Assembly (NCBI RefSeq): GCF_025643595.1
Contig: NZ_CP102826.1
Coordinates: 6,262,001 to 6,326,000, forward strand
Reading direction: 5' to 3'
DNA from: Saccharopolyspora rosea
Lineage (GTDB): Bacteria; Actinomycetota; Actinomycetes; Mycobacteriales; Pseudonocardiaceae
DNA: 64,000 nt
The position numbers and the translations under genes were made by a program. Under the pieces are notes generated by a model. The model was not told the DNA's origin. It was given only the letters and a program-made list of their open reading frames with translations, and made no database searches. Positions 52,132 to 60,873 of the stretch are shown here, piece after piece. Numbering within the stretch: position 1 is the stretch's first letter; each line of letters starts with the position of its first letter.

Positions 52132-52758
52132 ATGCCGAAGCCGATCCGCATCCTGGGAGCCGTCGCCGGTCTGTGCACCGCGGCCGCGCTGTCCGCTGCG
52201 TGCAGCCAGCCCGCGACCGACGCGCAGTCGGCGACGGCCGGGTCGGACCACTCCGGGGCCGCCAACGCGGCGACCTCCGGCGGGGACGAGGAGGGTGCCG
52301 GCAAGGCGTCCGCCTGCAACGGCGGGGAGTTCAAGGTCGACTTCAACGTGCAGCCGCAGCAGCCCGGCGGATTCCTCGTCGCGGTGACGAACAAGTCCGA
52401 CCAGCCGTGCACCGTCAACGGCTGGATGAAGGTCAAGGGCACGGACATGAAGGGCGACTCCGTCGACCTGCCGGTCCACGACGTTCCGGTGCCCGGCGCG
52501 CCCACCGACGTCACGATCAAGCCCGGCGAGACCGCCTTCGCGGGCATGAAGGTCGAGACCGGCAGCAAGGCCGACCCGAACACCAAGGTGGTCTCCGGCC
52601 TCGAAGCCCAGCTGCCCGGCATCCCCGGCGAGCCGAACAGCACGATCGTCCCGGACGACGGCAAGACCTGGCAGGAGCAGCCCGACCCGACCATCCCGGT
52701 CAAGTCGGTGGAGCTCGGCACGCTGCAGCCGACCCCGCAGGGCGCCCTGCTGCCCTGA
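52132..52758 (+). CDS. Lipoprotein, DUF4232-like
   Basis: A 208-residue protein. The ATG at 52132 has GGGAGGA upstream. Signal peptide with lipobox LSAAC (Cys near 23), a Ser/Ala/Gly-rich tether to about 60, then a beta-sandwich-like domain of about 120 residues with AVTNKSDQPCTVNGWMKVKG and IKPGETAFAGMKVE. The phrase TN(K/T)S..PCT..G is typical of DUF4232 proteins of actinobacteria, which are exported and of unknown function. It is anchored on the outer face of the membrane. Upstream, GGTAAC/GTTACC (52085-52109) is a possible operator. Confidence 0.75.
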   Translation: MPKPIRILGAVAGLCTAAALSAACSQPATDAQSATAGSDHSGAANAATSGGDEEGAGKASACNGGEFKVDFNVQPQQPGGFLVAVTNKSDQPCTVNGWMKVKGTDMKGDSVDLPVHDVPVPGAPTDVTIKPGETAFAGMKVETGSKADPNTKVVSGLEAQLPGIPGEPNSTIVPDDGKTWQEQPDPTIPVKSVELGTLQPTPQGALLP

Positions 52759-52908
52759 ACTCCGGGCAACAAGAGGACTGTTAAAACCCCCACCGGAAAT
52801 GATAAGTTGATCACAGCCCGCGTCCGGGCTCATCGACCGGCGCCGTTCCGCCAGCACCCCCTCCTGGCGGAGCGGCGTCCTCCTCCCCCGGCGCCAGAGC
52901 CTGTCTTC

Positions 52909-52983
52909 GAACTCTTTTCGGGTGGCGGCGCCGGGAGCGGAACCTCAGCGGCCGTCTCGGAACGACACCCCGGCCACCGAGAC
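52909..52983. repeat. Intergenic palindromic element, copy R5 (half element)
   Basis: Carries the left end (GAACTCTTTTCGGGTGGCGG) and the block GCGGAACCTCAGCGGCCGTC, then an 8-bp GTCTCGG/CCGAGAC-type inverted pair. The right half is missing. It occupies the 346-bp gap between the lipoprotein gene and dusB; the rest of that gap shows nothing clear. Confidence 0.7.
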
Positions 52984-53104
52984 AGGAACAGACGAGAGCG
53001 CGCCCAGCCTCGCACGGCGCGCGGGCCGTCCGACAGGTCCGCTCGGGTGCTCCACGGGCAGGTGACGGCGATGATCGACCGGGTGTCGGGGACAATGGCC
53101 GGTG

Positions 53105-54268
53105 ATGACCGCGTTGATTTCCCCGCCGTCCGCGAGCGGTGCTCCGGCGGCGTCGCTGAAGATCGGCCCGCACCGGGTCGATCCACCGGTGGTGCTCGCC
53201 CCGATGGCGGGTATCACCAACGTCGCGTTCCGCAGGCTGTGCCGCGAGTACGGCGCGGGGCTGTACGTGTGCGAGATGATCACCAGCCGGGCGCTGGTCG
53301 AACGGCACCCCAAGACGCTGGAGATGATCACGTTCGACCCGGACGAGCACCCGCGCTCGATGCAGCTCTACGGCGTCGACCCGGTGACCATGGGCCGGGC
53401 CGTGCAGATGATCGTCGAGGAGGACCTCGCCGACCACGTCGACATGAACTTCGGCTGCCCGGTGCCGAAGGTGACCCGCAAGGGCGGCGGCTCGGCGCTG
53501 CCGTACAAGCGGCGGCTGTTCGGCGAGATCGTGCGCGCCGCGGTGCGGGCCGCCGAACCGGCGGGCATCCCGGTGACGGTGAAGTTCCGCATCGGCATCG
53601 ACGACGACCACACCACCTACCTCGACGCGGGCCGCATCGCCGAGGACAACGGCGCCGCCGCCGTGGCACTGCACGGGCGCACCGCGGCCCAGCGCTACTC
53701 CGGCACCGCCGACTGGTCGGCGATCGCGCGGCTCAAGGAGCACGTCACCTCGATCCCGGTGCTCGGCAACGGCGACATCTTCAGCGCCGACGACGCGCTG
53801 CGGATGATGGCCGAGACGGGCTGCGACGGCGTCGTGGTCGGACGCGGCTGCCTGGGCCGACCCTGGCTGTTCCGCGACCTGCAGGCGGCCTTCCGCGGCG
53901 AGCCGATCCCGGCGGGCCCGGCGCTCGGCGAGGTGGCGGAGGTGCTGCGCCGCCACGGCGAACTGCTCGCCGCCCACATGGGCGAGGAGAAGGGCCTGCG
54001 CGACCTGCGCAAGCACATGGCCCAGTACCTGCGCGGCTTCCCGGTGGGATCGGAGCTGCGGCACTCCTTCGGCCTGGTCTCCAGCCTCGCCCAGCTCGAC
54101 GACCTGCTCGCGCAGCTGGACCCGGACGTGCCGTTCCCGGCCGACGCCGAGGGGCCGCGCGGTCGCCAGGGCTCGGCGGGCAAGGTCGTGCTGCCGGAGG
54201 GCTGGCTGGACGATCCCGACGACCTGTCGGTGCCCTGCGGCGCCGAGATCGACCACAGCGGCGGCTGA
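53105..54268 (+). CDS. dusB: tRNA-dihydrouridine synthase (DusB family)
   Basis: A 387-residue flavoenzyme that reduces specific uridines in the tRNA D-loop. FMN-binding TIM-barrel signatures: VVLAPMAGITNVAFR, SMQLYGVDPVTM, DMNFGCPVPKV with the catalytic Cys, KFRIGIDDDHT, VALHGRTAAQRYSG, IPVLGNGDIFS, and GRGCLGRPWLF. The C-terminal helical domain is present, giving full length. The second codon of a GTGATG pair is used; GACAAT about eight bases upstream could be a leaderless-type -10. The downstream lipoprotein gene overlaps in TGATG. Confidence 0.93.
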   Translation: MTALISPPSASGAPAASLKIGPHRVDPPVVLAPMAGITNVAFRRLCREYGAGLYVCEMITSRALVERHPKTLEMITFDPDEHPRSMQLYGVDPVTMGRAVQMIVEEDLADHVDMNFGCPVPKVTRKGGGSALPYKRRLFGEIVRAAVRAAEPAGIPVTVKFRIGIDDDHTTYLDAGRIAEDNGAAAVALHGRTAAQRYSGTADWSAIARLKEHVTSIPVLGNGDIFSADDALRMMAETGCDGVVVGRGCLGRPWLFRDLQAAFRGEPIPAGPALGEVAEVLRRHGELLAAHMGEEKGLRDLRKHMAQYLRGFPVGSELRHSFGLVSSLAQLDDLLAQLDPDVPFPADAEGPRGRQGSAGKVVLPEGWLDDPDDLSVPCGAEIDHSGG

Positions 54269-54726
54269 TGACGGGGTCCGCGCCGCCCCGGCCCCGACGC
54301 CGGACCGCCGCCCTGTGCGGCGTGCTGTCCGCGCTCCTGGCGGCCGGGTGCGCCGCCGCACCGCGCGAACCGGAGCAGCTGCGGCTGGCCCGGCAGTACT
54401 TCGCGGACAACAACGCGACGGCGCGGCGCGGACCGCAGGCGCAGCAGGACTTCTTCCACCGCACCCAGCACCCGGACTTCGCCGACCGCACCTGCGACCT
54501 GGACCGCACGACCGTCGAGCTCGACCCGGCGCTGTCCACGCTGCGCCCCGACCCGGGGTTCACCGTCGACGGCACCAGGCCCCGCGGGTCGCCGTGGGTG
54601 GTGGCGGTGGAGGTGACCACGCGGCGCGACGGTTCGATCACCGGGCACCAGATCGGCTCCCAACACCTGGTGCTGCTGAACGGCAGCGCGTACGCATTCG
54701 CACCCTGCCCGACGGAGGGTCGGTGA
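54268..54726 (+). CDS. Small lipoprotein, hypothetical
   Basis: A 152-residue protein whose ATG overlaps the stop of dusB (TGATG), so it is translationally coupled. Signal peptide with LAAGC lipobox (Cys at about residue 28). The mature domain of about 120 residues holds two cysteines (DRTCDLDRT and FAPCPTEG) and strands WVVAVEVTTRRDGSI and HLVLLNGSAYAF. Exported and lipid-anchored. No family recognised; the coupling to a tRNA-modifying enzyme appears to be operonic convenience rather than function. Confidence 0.65.
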   Translation: MTGSAPPRPRRRTAALCGVLSALLAAGCAAAPREPEQLRLARQYFADNNATARRGPQAQQDFFHRTQHPDFADRTCDLDRTTVELDPALSTLRPDPGFTVDGTRPRGSPWVVAVEVTTRRDGSITGHQIGSQHLVLLNGSAYAFAPCPTEGR

Positions 54727-55019
54727 TTGCCTGATCAACTTCTGGTAACGCGCAATGCCACCGGCAGCGATGAAGTTGCGATGCGGTGACGAGAAACACA
54801 CACTGAAATGCTCGTCCGTGCGGGTGGGTCCGATCGGAATTTCTTCCGCAGCCGCCCTTCCGCCCGGTACACATCCTAGGCAGCTGAGGATTCGAGCCGC
54901 GCTCGCCAATTCGGACCAGGCCAGGGTCAGCCGGTTGAGGGAATTCGAGTGTTGCTCGTGTCAGGGCAGCTCAAGCGATCAGTCACACCCGACGACACCA
55001 CGGACGGGAGGTGAGTGCG

Positions 55020-55898
55020 ATGACCGGACTGCGCAACGGTTTCGCCGGGCCGGAACCAGTGCGTGACGACGACGCGTCCACCGTGCTGCCTCCCGGGCAG
55101 CGCACCCGTCAGGAACTGACCAACGGCACCGGCATGGCGGAGTTGCACGAGTCGATCGCCAGCCTGCTGGCCTCGCGCGGCCAGTGGCGGCAGGCGTACC
55201 ACCACCTGCGGTCCGCGCTCGACCTGATGTCCACAGCGGACACCCCGAAGGTTCCCGAACAGCTGCGCCACGAGGTCAACCGGCTGCGCCGGGAGCACGC
55301 CGAGGCGCGCGAGCAGAGCCTGCGGGACAGCCTGACCGCCAGCTACAACCGCCGCTACCTGGACGAACGGCTGGCGGACCTGCTCGCCGAACACGCGGGC
55401 AGCGACCAGGGACTGGCCGTCGCGCTGGTCGACCTCGACTGGTTCAAGCAGGTCAACGACACCTACGGGCACGTGCTCGGGGACCGCGTGCTGCAGCGCG
55501 TCGTCGACCTGTTGCAGGAAGTGCTGCCCAGCGGCGGGTTCTGCGCCCGCTACGGCGGCGAGGAGTTCGTGCTGGTGCTGCCCAGCACCGACCCGGCGAC
55601 CGCGGTGTCGGTGTGCGAGACGGCCCGCGCCCGCGTGGAGCGGTTCCCGTGGCCGCAGATGGCGCCGGGACTGCGGGTGACGATCAGCATCGGTCTCGCG
55701 CACGAGCACGCCGGGTCCGAGTCGGAGACCAAGCCGGTGTCGGCGGAACAGCAGTTGATCAGTGCCGACGCGCTGCTCTACGCGGCCAAGCAGTCCGGGC
55801 GCAACGCGGTGGCGTACCGGTCCGGCAGCGAAGTCCGGTTGGCCGGAATGGCGGCGGGGCGTCGCGGTTCGCCGAATCGACGCGCCGCCGGTTACTGA
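55020..55898 (+). CDS. GGEEF diguanylate cyclase
   Basis: A 292-residue soluble protein. The ATG at 55020 has GGGAGG upstream; an in-frame GTG nine bases earlier is possible. Residues 1-100 are helical with a TPR-like segment (ASLLASRGQWRQAYHHLRSA), then a linker helix into a GGDEF domain: DSLTASYNRRYLDERL, VDLDWFKQVNDTYGH, and the active-site loop RYGGEEF (G179-F183). It should make cyclic di-GMP from two GTP. The RxxD inhibitory site expected before the loop is absent (PSGG there), so product inhibition is unlikely. No membrane segment or phospho-acceptor. Input probably through the N-terminal helices. Confidence 0.9.
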   Translation: MTGLRNGFAGPEPVRDDDASTVLPPGQRTRQELTNGTGMAELHESIASLLASRGQWRQAYHHLRSALDLMSTADTPKVPEQLRHEVNRLRREHAEAREQSLRDSLTASYNRRYLDERLADLLAEHAGSDQGLAVALVDLDWFKQVNDTYGHVLGDRVLQRVVDLLQEVLPSGGFCARYGGEEFVLVLPSTDPATAVSVCETARARVERFPWPQMAPGLRVTISIGLAHEHAGSESETKPVSAEQQLISADALLYAAKQSGRNAVAYRSGSEVRLAGMAAGRRGSPNRRAAGY

Positions 55899-56148
55899 TC
55901 GCTACGATCTCAGGACACTGGGTGCGGTTTCATTGCATAACTACCGGTCAAGTGGCCTAGCACAGTTGAGTGTTTTGGGCGAGCAGGTCGGCCAGATCGT
56001 GCACTGATTGTGAAGAAATTGTCTGCACTATCGTCAGTTCGGGCGATCGGCCGTACTATCTCGGAGGCGTCGATCGATACGTGTCGGGGGGTATGACCGC
56101 GTCGACGCCGACGAGACCGCTGTCTTTCGAAGGTGGGAGGGAAAACGG

Positions 56149-58791
56149 GTGCCGCAAGACCCCCGGCATGGCAGTGACGGGCACCGGCGTTCCCACCCCG
56201 AGGCGGACGCCGGGGACACCGGCTCCGCCGCGGCTCGCCGCCGACGCCGCGCCCTCGGCGATGACGGCACCGGCGGCACCCGGGTCGTCGACCTGCTGTC
56301 CAAGCACGGCAAGTCCCCCGGCCCCGCGACCGGCTCGCACCGCCGCCGGGCCGCCGAGCCCGAACAGCCGGTGCAGAACTCCCGGCCCCCGCAGCCGCCG
56401 CAGGCCCAGCCGCCTGCCCCGCAGCCCCCGGCGGGCCCTCCGCAGGCCGCCCGGCCGCAGGCGCCGCGCCCCGGCGCCGCACGTCCGGAACCGCCGCAGC
56501 GACCGGAACCGGCCCAACGGCCGGAGCCGCCCCAGCGACCCGAACCGGCCCAGCGCTCCGAGCCGTCACCGCGCCCTGAGCCGTCCCAGCGGTCGGAAGC
56601 GGCCCCGCGGCCCGATCCGCGCGGCTGGACGGCGCCGGACGGCGCGGCGCACCCGCCCACGGGCCGCTCCCGCGCCACCGGACCGCAGCAGCGCCCCGGT
56701 CCCGACGCGCCGCCGGAGAACCGGCCCGCCGACGGTGGCCGTCCCGGCACCCCGCCCGGTGGCTGGGCACCCCCCGCCGCCGCGCGCCCCGCTCCCACCG
56801 ACGCCGCGACTCCGCCGCGGCCGGGCCGCCCGGCGCCGCAGGCTCCCCCGTCCCGCGGTGGTGCGGCTCCCGAGGCGTCGGGAGGCGACCAGACGCGCAT
56901 CTCGCAGGCGTTGTCCGGCGGGCAGCGCGCGTCGCAGCAGGGCGCGCCGAAGCCGACCGCGCCGGGGCGGCCCGCTGCCGCTGCGGCGGCCGCAGCGGCC
57001 GGACGGGCCGCGGCGCTGTCCAACGAGGACGCGACCGCGCAGTACCCGGCGGTCCGGGCGGACGCCGACGAGACGACCGTGCTCCCGCCGGCCACCGCCG
57101 AGGCCCCGCAGCCGGAGCAGACCCAGCTGGCCAAGCCGGTGCGCCCGCCGCGGCCGCAGGCCGCACCGGGCGGCGACCAGACGATGCTGGCCAAGCCGGT
57201 CGGCCCCGCCCCGGGCGCGCAGCCCGAGGCGACCCAGCTCGCCCGACCGGTCGGCCGTCCGGCCGTCCCGCCGGCCCCCGCGGAGGAGACCGCGCTCGTC
57301 GAGTCCCCGCCGGACGACTTCGACGAGGACGAGGACCTGTTCGACGACGTCGACGACGAGCAGGACGACGACGAGTCCTCCGGCGAGGAGCGGCACGCCG
57401 ACATCCAGCAGATCGACGCCACGCTGGCCCGGTTCTCCGCGGTCCACGACGAGATCGCCCGGGAGGAGGCCGCGCGCCGCAAGAAGTACGCGTGGCTGGT
57501 CGGCAAGCGCAAGGAGCCCGAGCTCGGCACCGACATGCCGTTCGACTTCCACGAGGGGCGCGACGGCAAGTCCCGGATGGAGTGGAAGAAGCAGCAGCGC
57601 AAGCGGCGCACCAACCTCATCGTGATGGCCATCGCGATGGCCGCCTCGCTGACCGTGTTCGTCACCATCGGGATCGCCTGGAGCGCGAAGTCCTGGGTGG
57701 ACGGCCGGTTCCACCAGGTGCAGGCGCTGGACCCGGGTTCGGCGTCGATCAAGGACGCCGCCAAGCAGACCGGTGACCAGAACTTCCTGCTGATCGGGTC
57801 GGACACCCGGGCGGGCGCCAAGCCCTCCGACGGGGTCGGCGACGCCCAGGACGAACCGGGCGCTCGCTCGGACACCACGATGGTCGCGCACATCCCGGCC
57901 GACCGGAGCCGCATCGACGTGGTGTCGTTCCCGCGCGATCTCAAGGTCGACATGCCCGCGTGCGAGCGCTGGGACTCCGCCAGCGGCCGCTACACCGGCC
58001 AGCAGTTGCCGCCGCGCAAGGACGTCCGGCTCAACGAGGCGTTCGCGGTCGGCGGTCCGAAGTGCACGACCAAGGTCATCCAGCAGATCTCCGGACTGTC
58101 GATCACCAGCTTCCTGGGCGTCGACTTCCAGGGCTTCAAGTCGATGGTGGACGCCATGCAGGGCGTGGAGGTCTGCAGCGACAAGCCGATCGTGGACACC
58201 AACCTGGGCACCGTCCTGCCGACCGCCGGACGCCAGACCCTGACCGGCGACCAGGCGCTGAGCTACGTGCGCGCCCGGCACGTCGTCGGCGACCCGACGT
58301 CCGACTACGGGCGGATGCAGCGCCAGCAGATGTTCCTGTCCTCGGTGCTGCGCAAGGCGATGTCCAGCCAGGTGCTGCTGGACCCGAAGAAGCTCGGCGG
58401 ATTCGTCAACGCGGTCACGGCCAACACGTTCGGCGAGAACGTCAGCACCGACAAGCTGATGGAGCTGGGCCAGTCGTTGCAGGGCCTGGACCCGGCCAAG
58501 GTCACCTTCGCGACCGTGCCGACCACCGGCTACGCCGATTCGGAGGGCATGGAGGTGCTGCGGGACTCCGACGCCCGGGCGCTGTTCCAGGCGATCATCG
58601 ACGGCGCCCCGGTGGCCCCGAAGACCGCCGACGCCGGCCCGCAGCAGGCCGCCGGCAGCGGTGCGCTGGCCAGCGGCGGCGCGAGCGGTCCGCGCGCGCA
58701 GACCGGGCCGGGCGCTCCCGCGCCGAACCCGGCGCCGCCGGTACCGGGCAACCTGTCGACGGTGAACGCGGGAACGGAGCTGTGCGGCTGA
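56149..58791 (+). CDS. LytR-CpsA-Psr family wall-polymer ligase with long Pro-rich N-terminus
   Basis: An 880-residue protein. The GTG start at 56149 follows GGGAGGG. Residues 1-400 are a Pro/Arg/Gln-rich cytoplasmic region with many P-E-P and Q-R-P repeats; 400-485 are acidic and then basic; one transmembrane helix lies at about 489-512; the LCP domain spans about 545-840. Signatures: LLIGSDTRAG, ARSDTTMVAHIP, VVSFPRDLKV, RLNEAFAVGG, and ALSYVRARHV. LCP enzymes transfer lipid-linked glycopolymers (arabinogalactan in mycolate-wall genera, teichoic or similar polymers elsewhere) to peptidoglycan. The N-terminus is far longer than usual and probably binds cytoplasmic partners. Confidence 0.9.
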   Translation: MPQDPRHGSDGHRRSHPEADAGDTGSAAARRRRRALGDDGTGGTRVVDLLSKHGKSPGPATGSHRRRAAEPEQPVQNSRPPQPPQAQPPAPQPPAGPPQAARPQAPRPGAARPEPPQRPEPAQRPEPPQRPEPAQRSEPSPRPEPSQRSEAAPRPDPRGWTAPDGAAHPPTGRSRATGPQQRPGPDAPPENRPADGGRPGTPPGGWAPPAAARPAPTDAATPPRPGRPAPQAPPSRGGAAPEASGGDQTRISQALSGGQRASQQGAPKPTAPGRPAAAAAAAAAGRAAALSNEDATAQYPAVRADADETTVLPPATAEAPQPEQTQLAKPVRPPRPQAAPGGDQTMLAKPVGPAPGAQPEATQLARPVGRPAVPPAPAEETALVESPPDDFDEDEDLFDDVDDEQDDDESSGEERHADIQQIDATLARFSAVHDEIAREEAARRKKYAWLVGKRKEPELGTDMPFDFHEGRDGKSRMEWKKQQRKRRTNLIVMAIAMAASLTVFVTIGIAWSAKSWVDGRFHQVQALDPGSASIKDAAKQTGDQNFLLIGSDTRAGAKPSDGVGDAQDEPGARSDTTMVAHIPADRSRIDVVSFPRDLKVDMPACERWDSASGRYTGQQLPPRKDVRLNEAFAVGGPKCTTKVIQQISGLSITSFLGVDFQGFKSMVDAMQGVEVCSDKPIVDTNLGTVLPTAGRQTLTGDQALSYVRARHVVGDPTSDYGRMQRQQMFLSSVLRKAMSSQVLLDPKKLGGFVNAVTANTFGENVSTDKLMELGQSLQGLDPAKVTFATVPTTGYADSEGMEVLRDSDARALFQAIIDGAPVAPKTADAGPQQAAGSGALASGGASGPRAQTGPGAPAPNPAPPVPGNLSTVNAGTELCG

Positions 58792-58817
58792 CCAGGCCCG
58801 TCCCGACCGACTCGCGG

Positions 58818-58853
58818 GTTCATCACGGCCTGTTCACCGGTGGTTCACCACGG
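58818..58853 (+). promoter_or_regulatory. PHO boxes (PhoP-binding direct repeats) upstream of phoU
   Basis: Three direct-repeat units: GTTCATCACGG (58818-58828), GTTCACCGGTG (58832-58842) and GTTCACCACGG (58843-58853). The last two are exactly 11 bases apart. This is the unit and spacing of actinomycete PhoP sites (GTTCAYC...). They lie 28 bases before the phoU -10 box, so PhoP would activate phoU under phosphate limitation. Confidence 0.75.
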
Positions 58854-58880
58854 CGCAGGCGTCCGGACCCCGCCTGGAAG

Positions 58881-58886
58881 TAGGCT
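58881..58886 (+). promoter_or_regulatory. -10 box of phoU, leaderless start
   Basis: TAGGCT (TANNNT) ends seven bases before the phoU ATG, implying transcription from or next to the start codon. There is no ribosome binding site. Position relative to the PHO boxes is right for PhoP activation. Confidence 0.6.
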
Positions 58887-58893
58887 GAGTGGC

Positions 58894-59541
58894 ATGCGTG
58901 AGGTCTACCAGGAACAGCTCGGCAAGCTCGCCGACGAACTCGCCTCGATGTCGACGATGGTCGGCACCGCCATGGAGCGGGCCACCCAGGCTCTCCTGGA
59001 GACGGACCTGACATTGGCCGAGCAGGTCATCGAGGACGACATGCAGGTCGACGAGGCCCGCTCGCGCGCCGAGGAGCACGCGTTCGGCCTGCTCGCCCTC
59101 CAGGCGCCGGTCGCCGGTGACCTGCGCACGGTGATCTCGACCATCCACGCCGCCGAGGACCTGGAGCGGATGGGCGATCTGGCGCTGCACGTCGCCAAGA
59201 CCGCGCGCCGCCGCCACCCGCACCCGGTGCTGCCGCCGGACGTGCGGGAGTACTTCTCCGAGATGGGGCGGATCGCCGTCAAGCTGGCCGGCCGGGTGCA
59301 CGAGGTGATCCGCACCCAGGACGTCGAGGCCGCGCGCGGGCTCGAAGAGGACGACGACGAGATGGACGACCTCCACCGGCACCTGTTCACGGTGATGATG
59401 AGCCCGGAGTGGTCGCACGGCGTCGCCGCCGCGGTGGACGTCACCCTGCTCGGCCGGTTCTACGAGCGGTTCGCCGACCACGCCGTGGCGGTGGCCCGCC
59501 GCGTGGTGTTCATCGTGACCGGGAAGATGCCCACCAGCTGA
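58894..59541 (+). CDS. phoU: Phosphate transport/signalling regulator PhoU
   Basis: A 215-residue protein of two similar three-helix bundles, the PhoU fold. The ATG at 58894 is set by the leaderless promoter. Each bundle carries the family's acidic metal-binding run: [19 protein letters not shown] near residue 88 and [18 protein letters not shown] near 190 (D-x-x-R-x-G/A-D pattern). PhoU damps the Pho two-component system when phosphate is plentiful and communicates with the Pst transporter, whose genes lie 1.3 kb to the right on the other strand. The XRE gene and element R6 separate them. PHO boxes upstream indicate feedback control by PhoP. Confidence 0.93.
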   Translation: MREVYQEQLGKLADELASMSTMVGTAMERATQALLETDLTLAEQVIEDDMQVDEARSRAEEHAFGLLALQAPVAGDLRTVISTIHAAEDLERMGDLALHVAKTARRRHPHPVLPPDVREYFSEMGRIAVKLAGRVHEVIRTQDVEAARGLEEDDDEMDDLHRHLFTVMMSPEWSHGVAAAVDVTLLGRFYERFADHAVAVARRVVFIVTGKMPTS

Positions 59542-59558
59542 GCTGAGGTTCCGTCTTT

Positions 59559-59768
59559 GAACGGGTCGGCAAGGGGCGACGGCTGAAACTGGCCGTATTT
59601 TCGCTCTTTGGGCGAGCGGTCTCGCACCTGGCGCCGCCGCGGGTTCTCAGCGGTCGGCTCGCGAGGACAGCCCCGACGCTGTGTACGGATGGGTACATGA
59701 GGAGGGGATCCCGGAGCCGAGCCGGCCGCTGAGGTTCCGCCACCGGCACCGCTACCCAAAACGAGTTC
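59559..59768. repeat. Intergenic palindromic element, copy R6 (210 bp)
   Basis: Same orientation as R3. Blocks: GAACGGGTCGGCAAGG (a diverged left end), TTTGGGCGAGCGGTCTCGC, GCCGCCGCGGGTTCTCAGCG, GAGGACAGCCCCGACGCTGTG, a hairpin around TACGGATGGGTACA, CCGCTGAGGTTCCGCCACCG and the right end CCCAAAACGAGTTC. The most remote copy from the ESX locus, in the 334-bp gap between phoU and the XRE gene. Confidence 0.8.
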
Positions 59769-59875
59769 CAAACCGGCACTAAGCTGACCCGCCGGTATTA
59801 ATACTCGCTGGTGGCACCACCGTGTGCGATGCTCGGTGGTGATGAGATCCGATCGATTTCCCGCCGGGGTGCGCG

Positions 59876-60730
59876 GTGCGTAAGAGCCCGACGGTGCACC
59901 GCAGGCGGCTCGGCGGGGAGCTCCGCAGGCTGCGGGAGGCCGCCGGGCGCACCCACCGGGAGGTGGCCGCGCACCTCGACTGCTCCCAGGGCAAGATCAG
60001 CCAGATCGAGCTCGGGCGGGTTCCGGTGCGCACCTCCGACGTGCGGTTGATGGCCGAGTTCTACGGGGTCGGCGCCGACCAGCTGGCCGCGCTGGTCGAT
60101 CTCGCGCAGGACTCGAAGCAGCGCGGCTGGTGGCAGCAGTACCCGACGACGGCCGAGCAGCCCGGCCTGCAGACCTACCTCGGGTTGGAGACGGCGGCGA
60201 AGGCGGTCAGCTGCTACGGCGGCGACCCGATCCCGGAACTGCTGCGGACCGCCGACTACAGCGAGGCGCTGCTGGCGTCGGCGCCGCGCGCGCACTCGCC
60301 GGGCGAGCTGCGGGAACGCGCCGCGGTGCTCGGCACCCGCCAGCAGCGGCTGGTCGGCGAGGACCCGCTGGAGCTGTGGGCGGTGCTCGACGAGTCCGCG
60401 CTGCGCCGCGTGGTGGGCGGACCGGCGGTCATGCGCCAGCAGCTGGAACACCTCGTGCTGCTGGGGTACCGGCGCAACGTGACGATCCAGGTGCTGCCGT
60501 TCGGCGCCGGAGCGCACCCGCTGATGGGCGATCGCATCGCGGTGTTCTCGTTCCCGGACGAGGCCGATCCGCAGGTCGTGCACCTCGGCGACTCGGCGAA
60601 CTCCCGCTTCCTGGACAAACCAGCGGACACCGGGGAGTACCTGGCGGCCTTCGAGCGGGTCTGCGCCCTGGCGCTGAACCCGAAGGACTCCAGCGCCTTC
60701 GTGTCCGAGATCGCCGACGGACTCCACTGA
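59876..60730 (+). CDS. XRE-family regulator with DUF5753 domain
   Basis: A 284-residue protein with a GTG start. Residues about 8-65 form a helix-turn-helix (LRRLREAAGRTHREVAAHL, then CSQGKISQIELG). From about 85 onward comes the DUF5753 domain typical of actinomycete regulators: LETAAKAVSCYGGDPIPELL, TADYSEALL, RQQRL, and IQVLPFGAGAHPLMGD. Such regulators are usually followed by a small DUF397 partner gene; none is present here, since pstB converges from the right. Target genes unknown. Confidence 0.9.
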   Translation: MRKSPTVHRRRLGGELRRLREAAGRTHREVAAHLDCSQGKISQIELGRVPVRTSDVRLMAEFYGVGADQLAALVDLAQDSKQRGWWQQYPTTAEQPGLQTYLGLETAAKAVSCYGGDPIPELLRTADYSEALLASAPRAHSPGELRERAAVLGTRQQRLVGEDPLELWAVLDESALRRVVGGPAVMRQQLEHLVLLGYRRNVTIQVLPFGAGAHPLMGDRIAVFSFPDEADPQVVHLGDSANSRFLDKPADTGEYLAAFERVCALALNPKDSSAFVSEIADGLH

Positions 60731-60836
60731 GCCCGCCGCATCCGGACCGGTGCGCTCGCACGCTGGTCACACCGGCAACGCTGGTGCGCGGGGCGGTCGC
60801 CTCGCGGGTGATCGGCGCATCCGCTTCGTGGACGAG

Positions 60837-60868
60837 GTCCCGGCCGCGCGCGGTGCCGCGGCCGGGAC
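60837..60868. terminator. Bidirectional hairpin terminator between the XRE gene and pstB
   Basis: A perfect 12-bp stem (GTCCCGGCCGCG at 60837-60848 with CGCGGCCGGGAC at 60857-60868) and an 8-base loop. It sits just before the pstB stop in the gap between two convergent genes, so it can terminate both transcripts. Confidence 0.75.
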
Positions 60869-60873
60869 GGGGA

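Noticed and set aside
60731..60873. Small DUF397 partner gene expected after the XRE regulator
   Set aside because: No suitable open frame; the gap holds only the bidirectional terminator.
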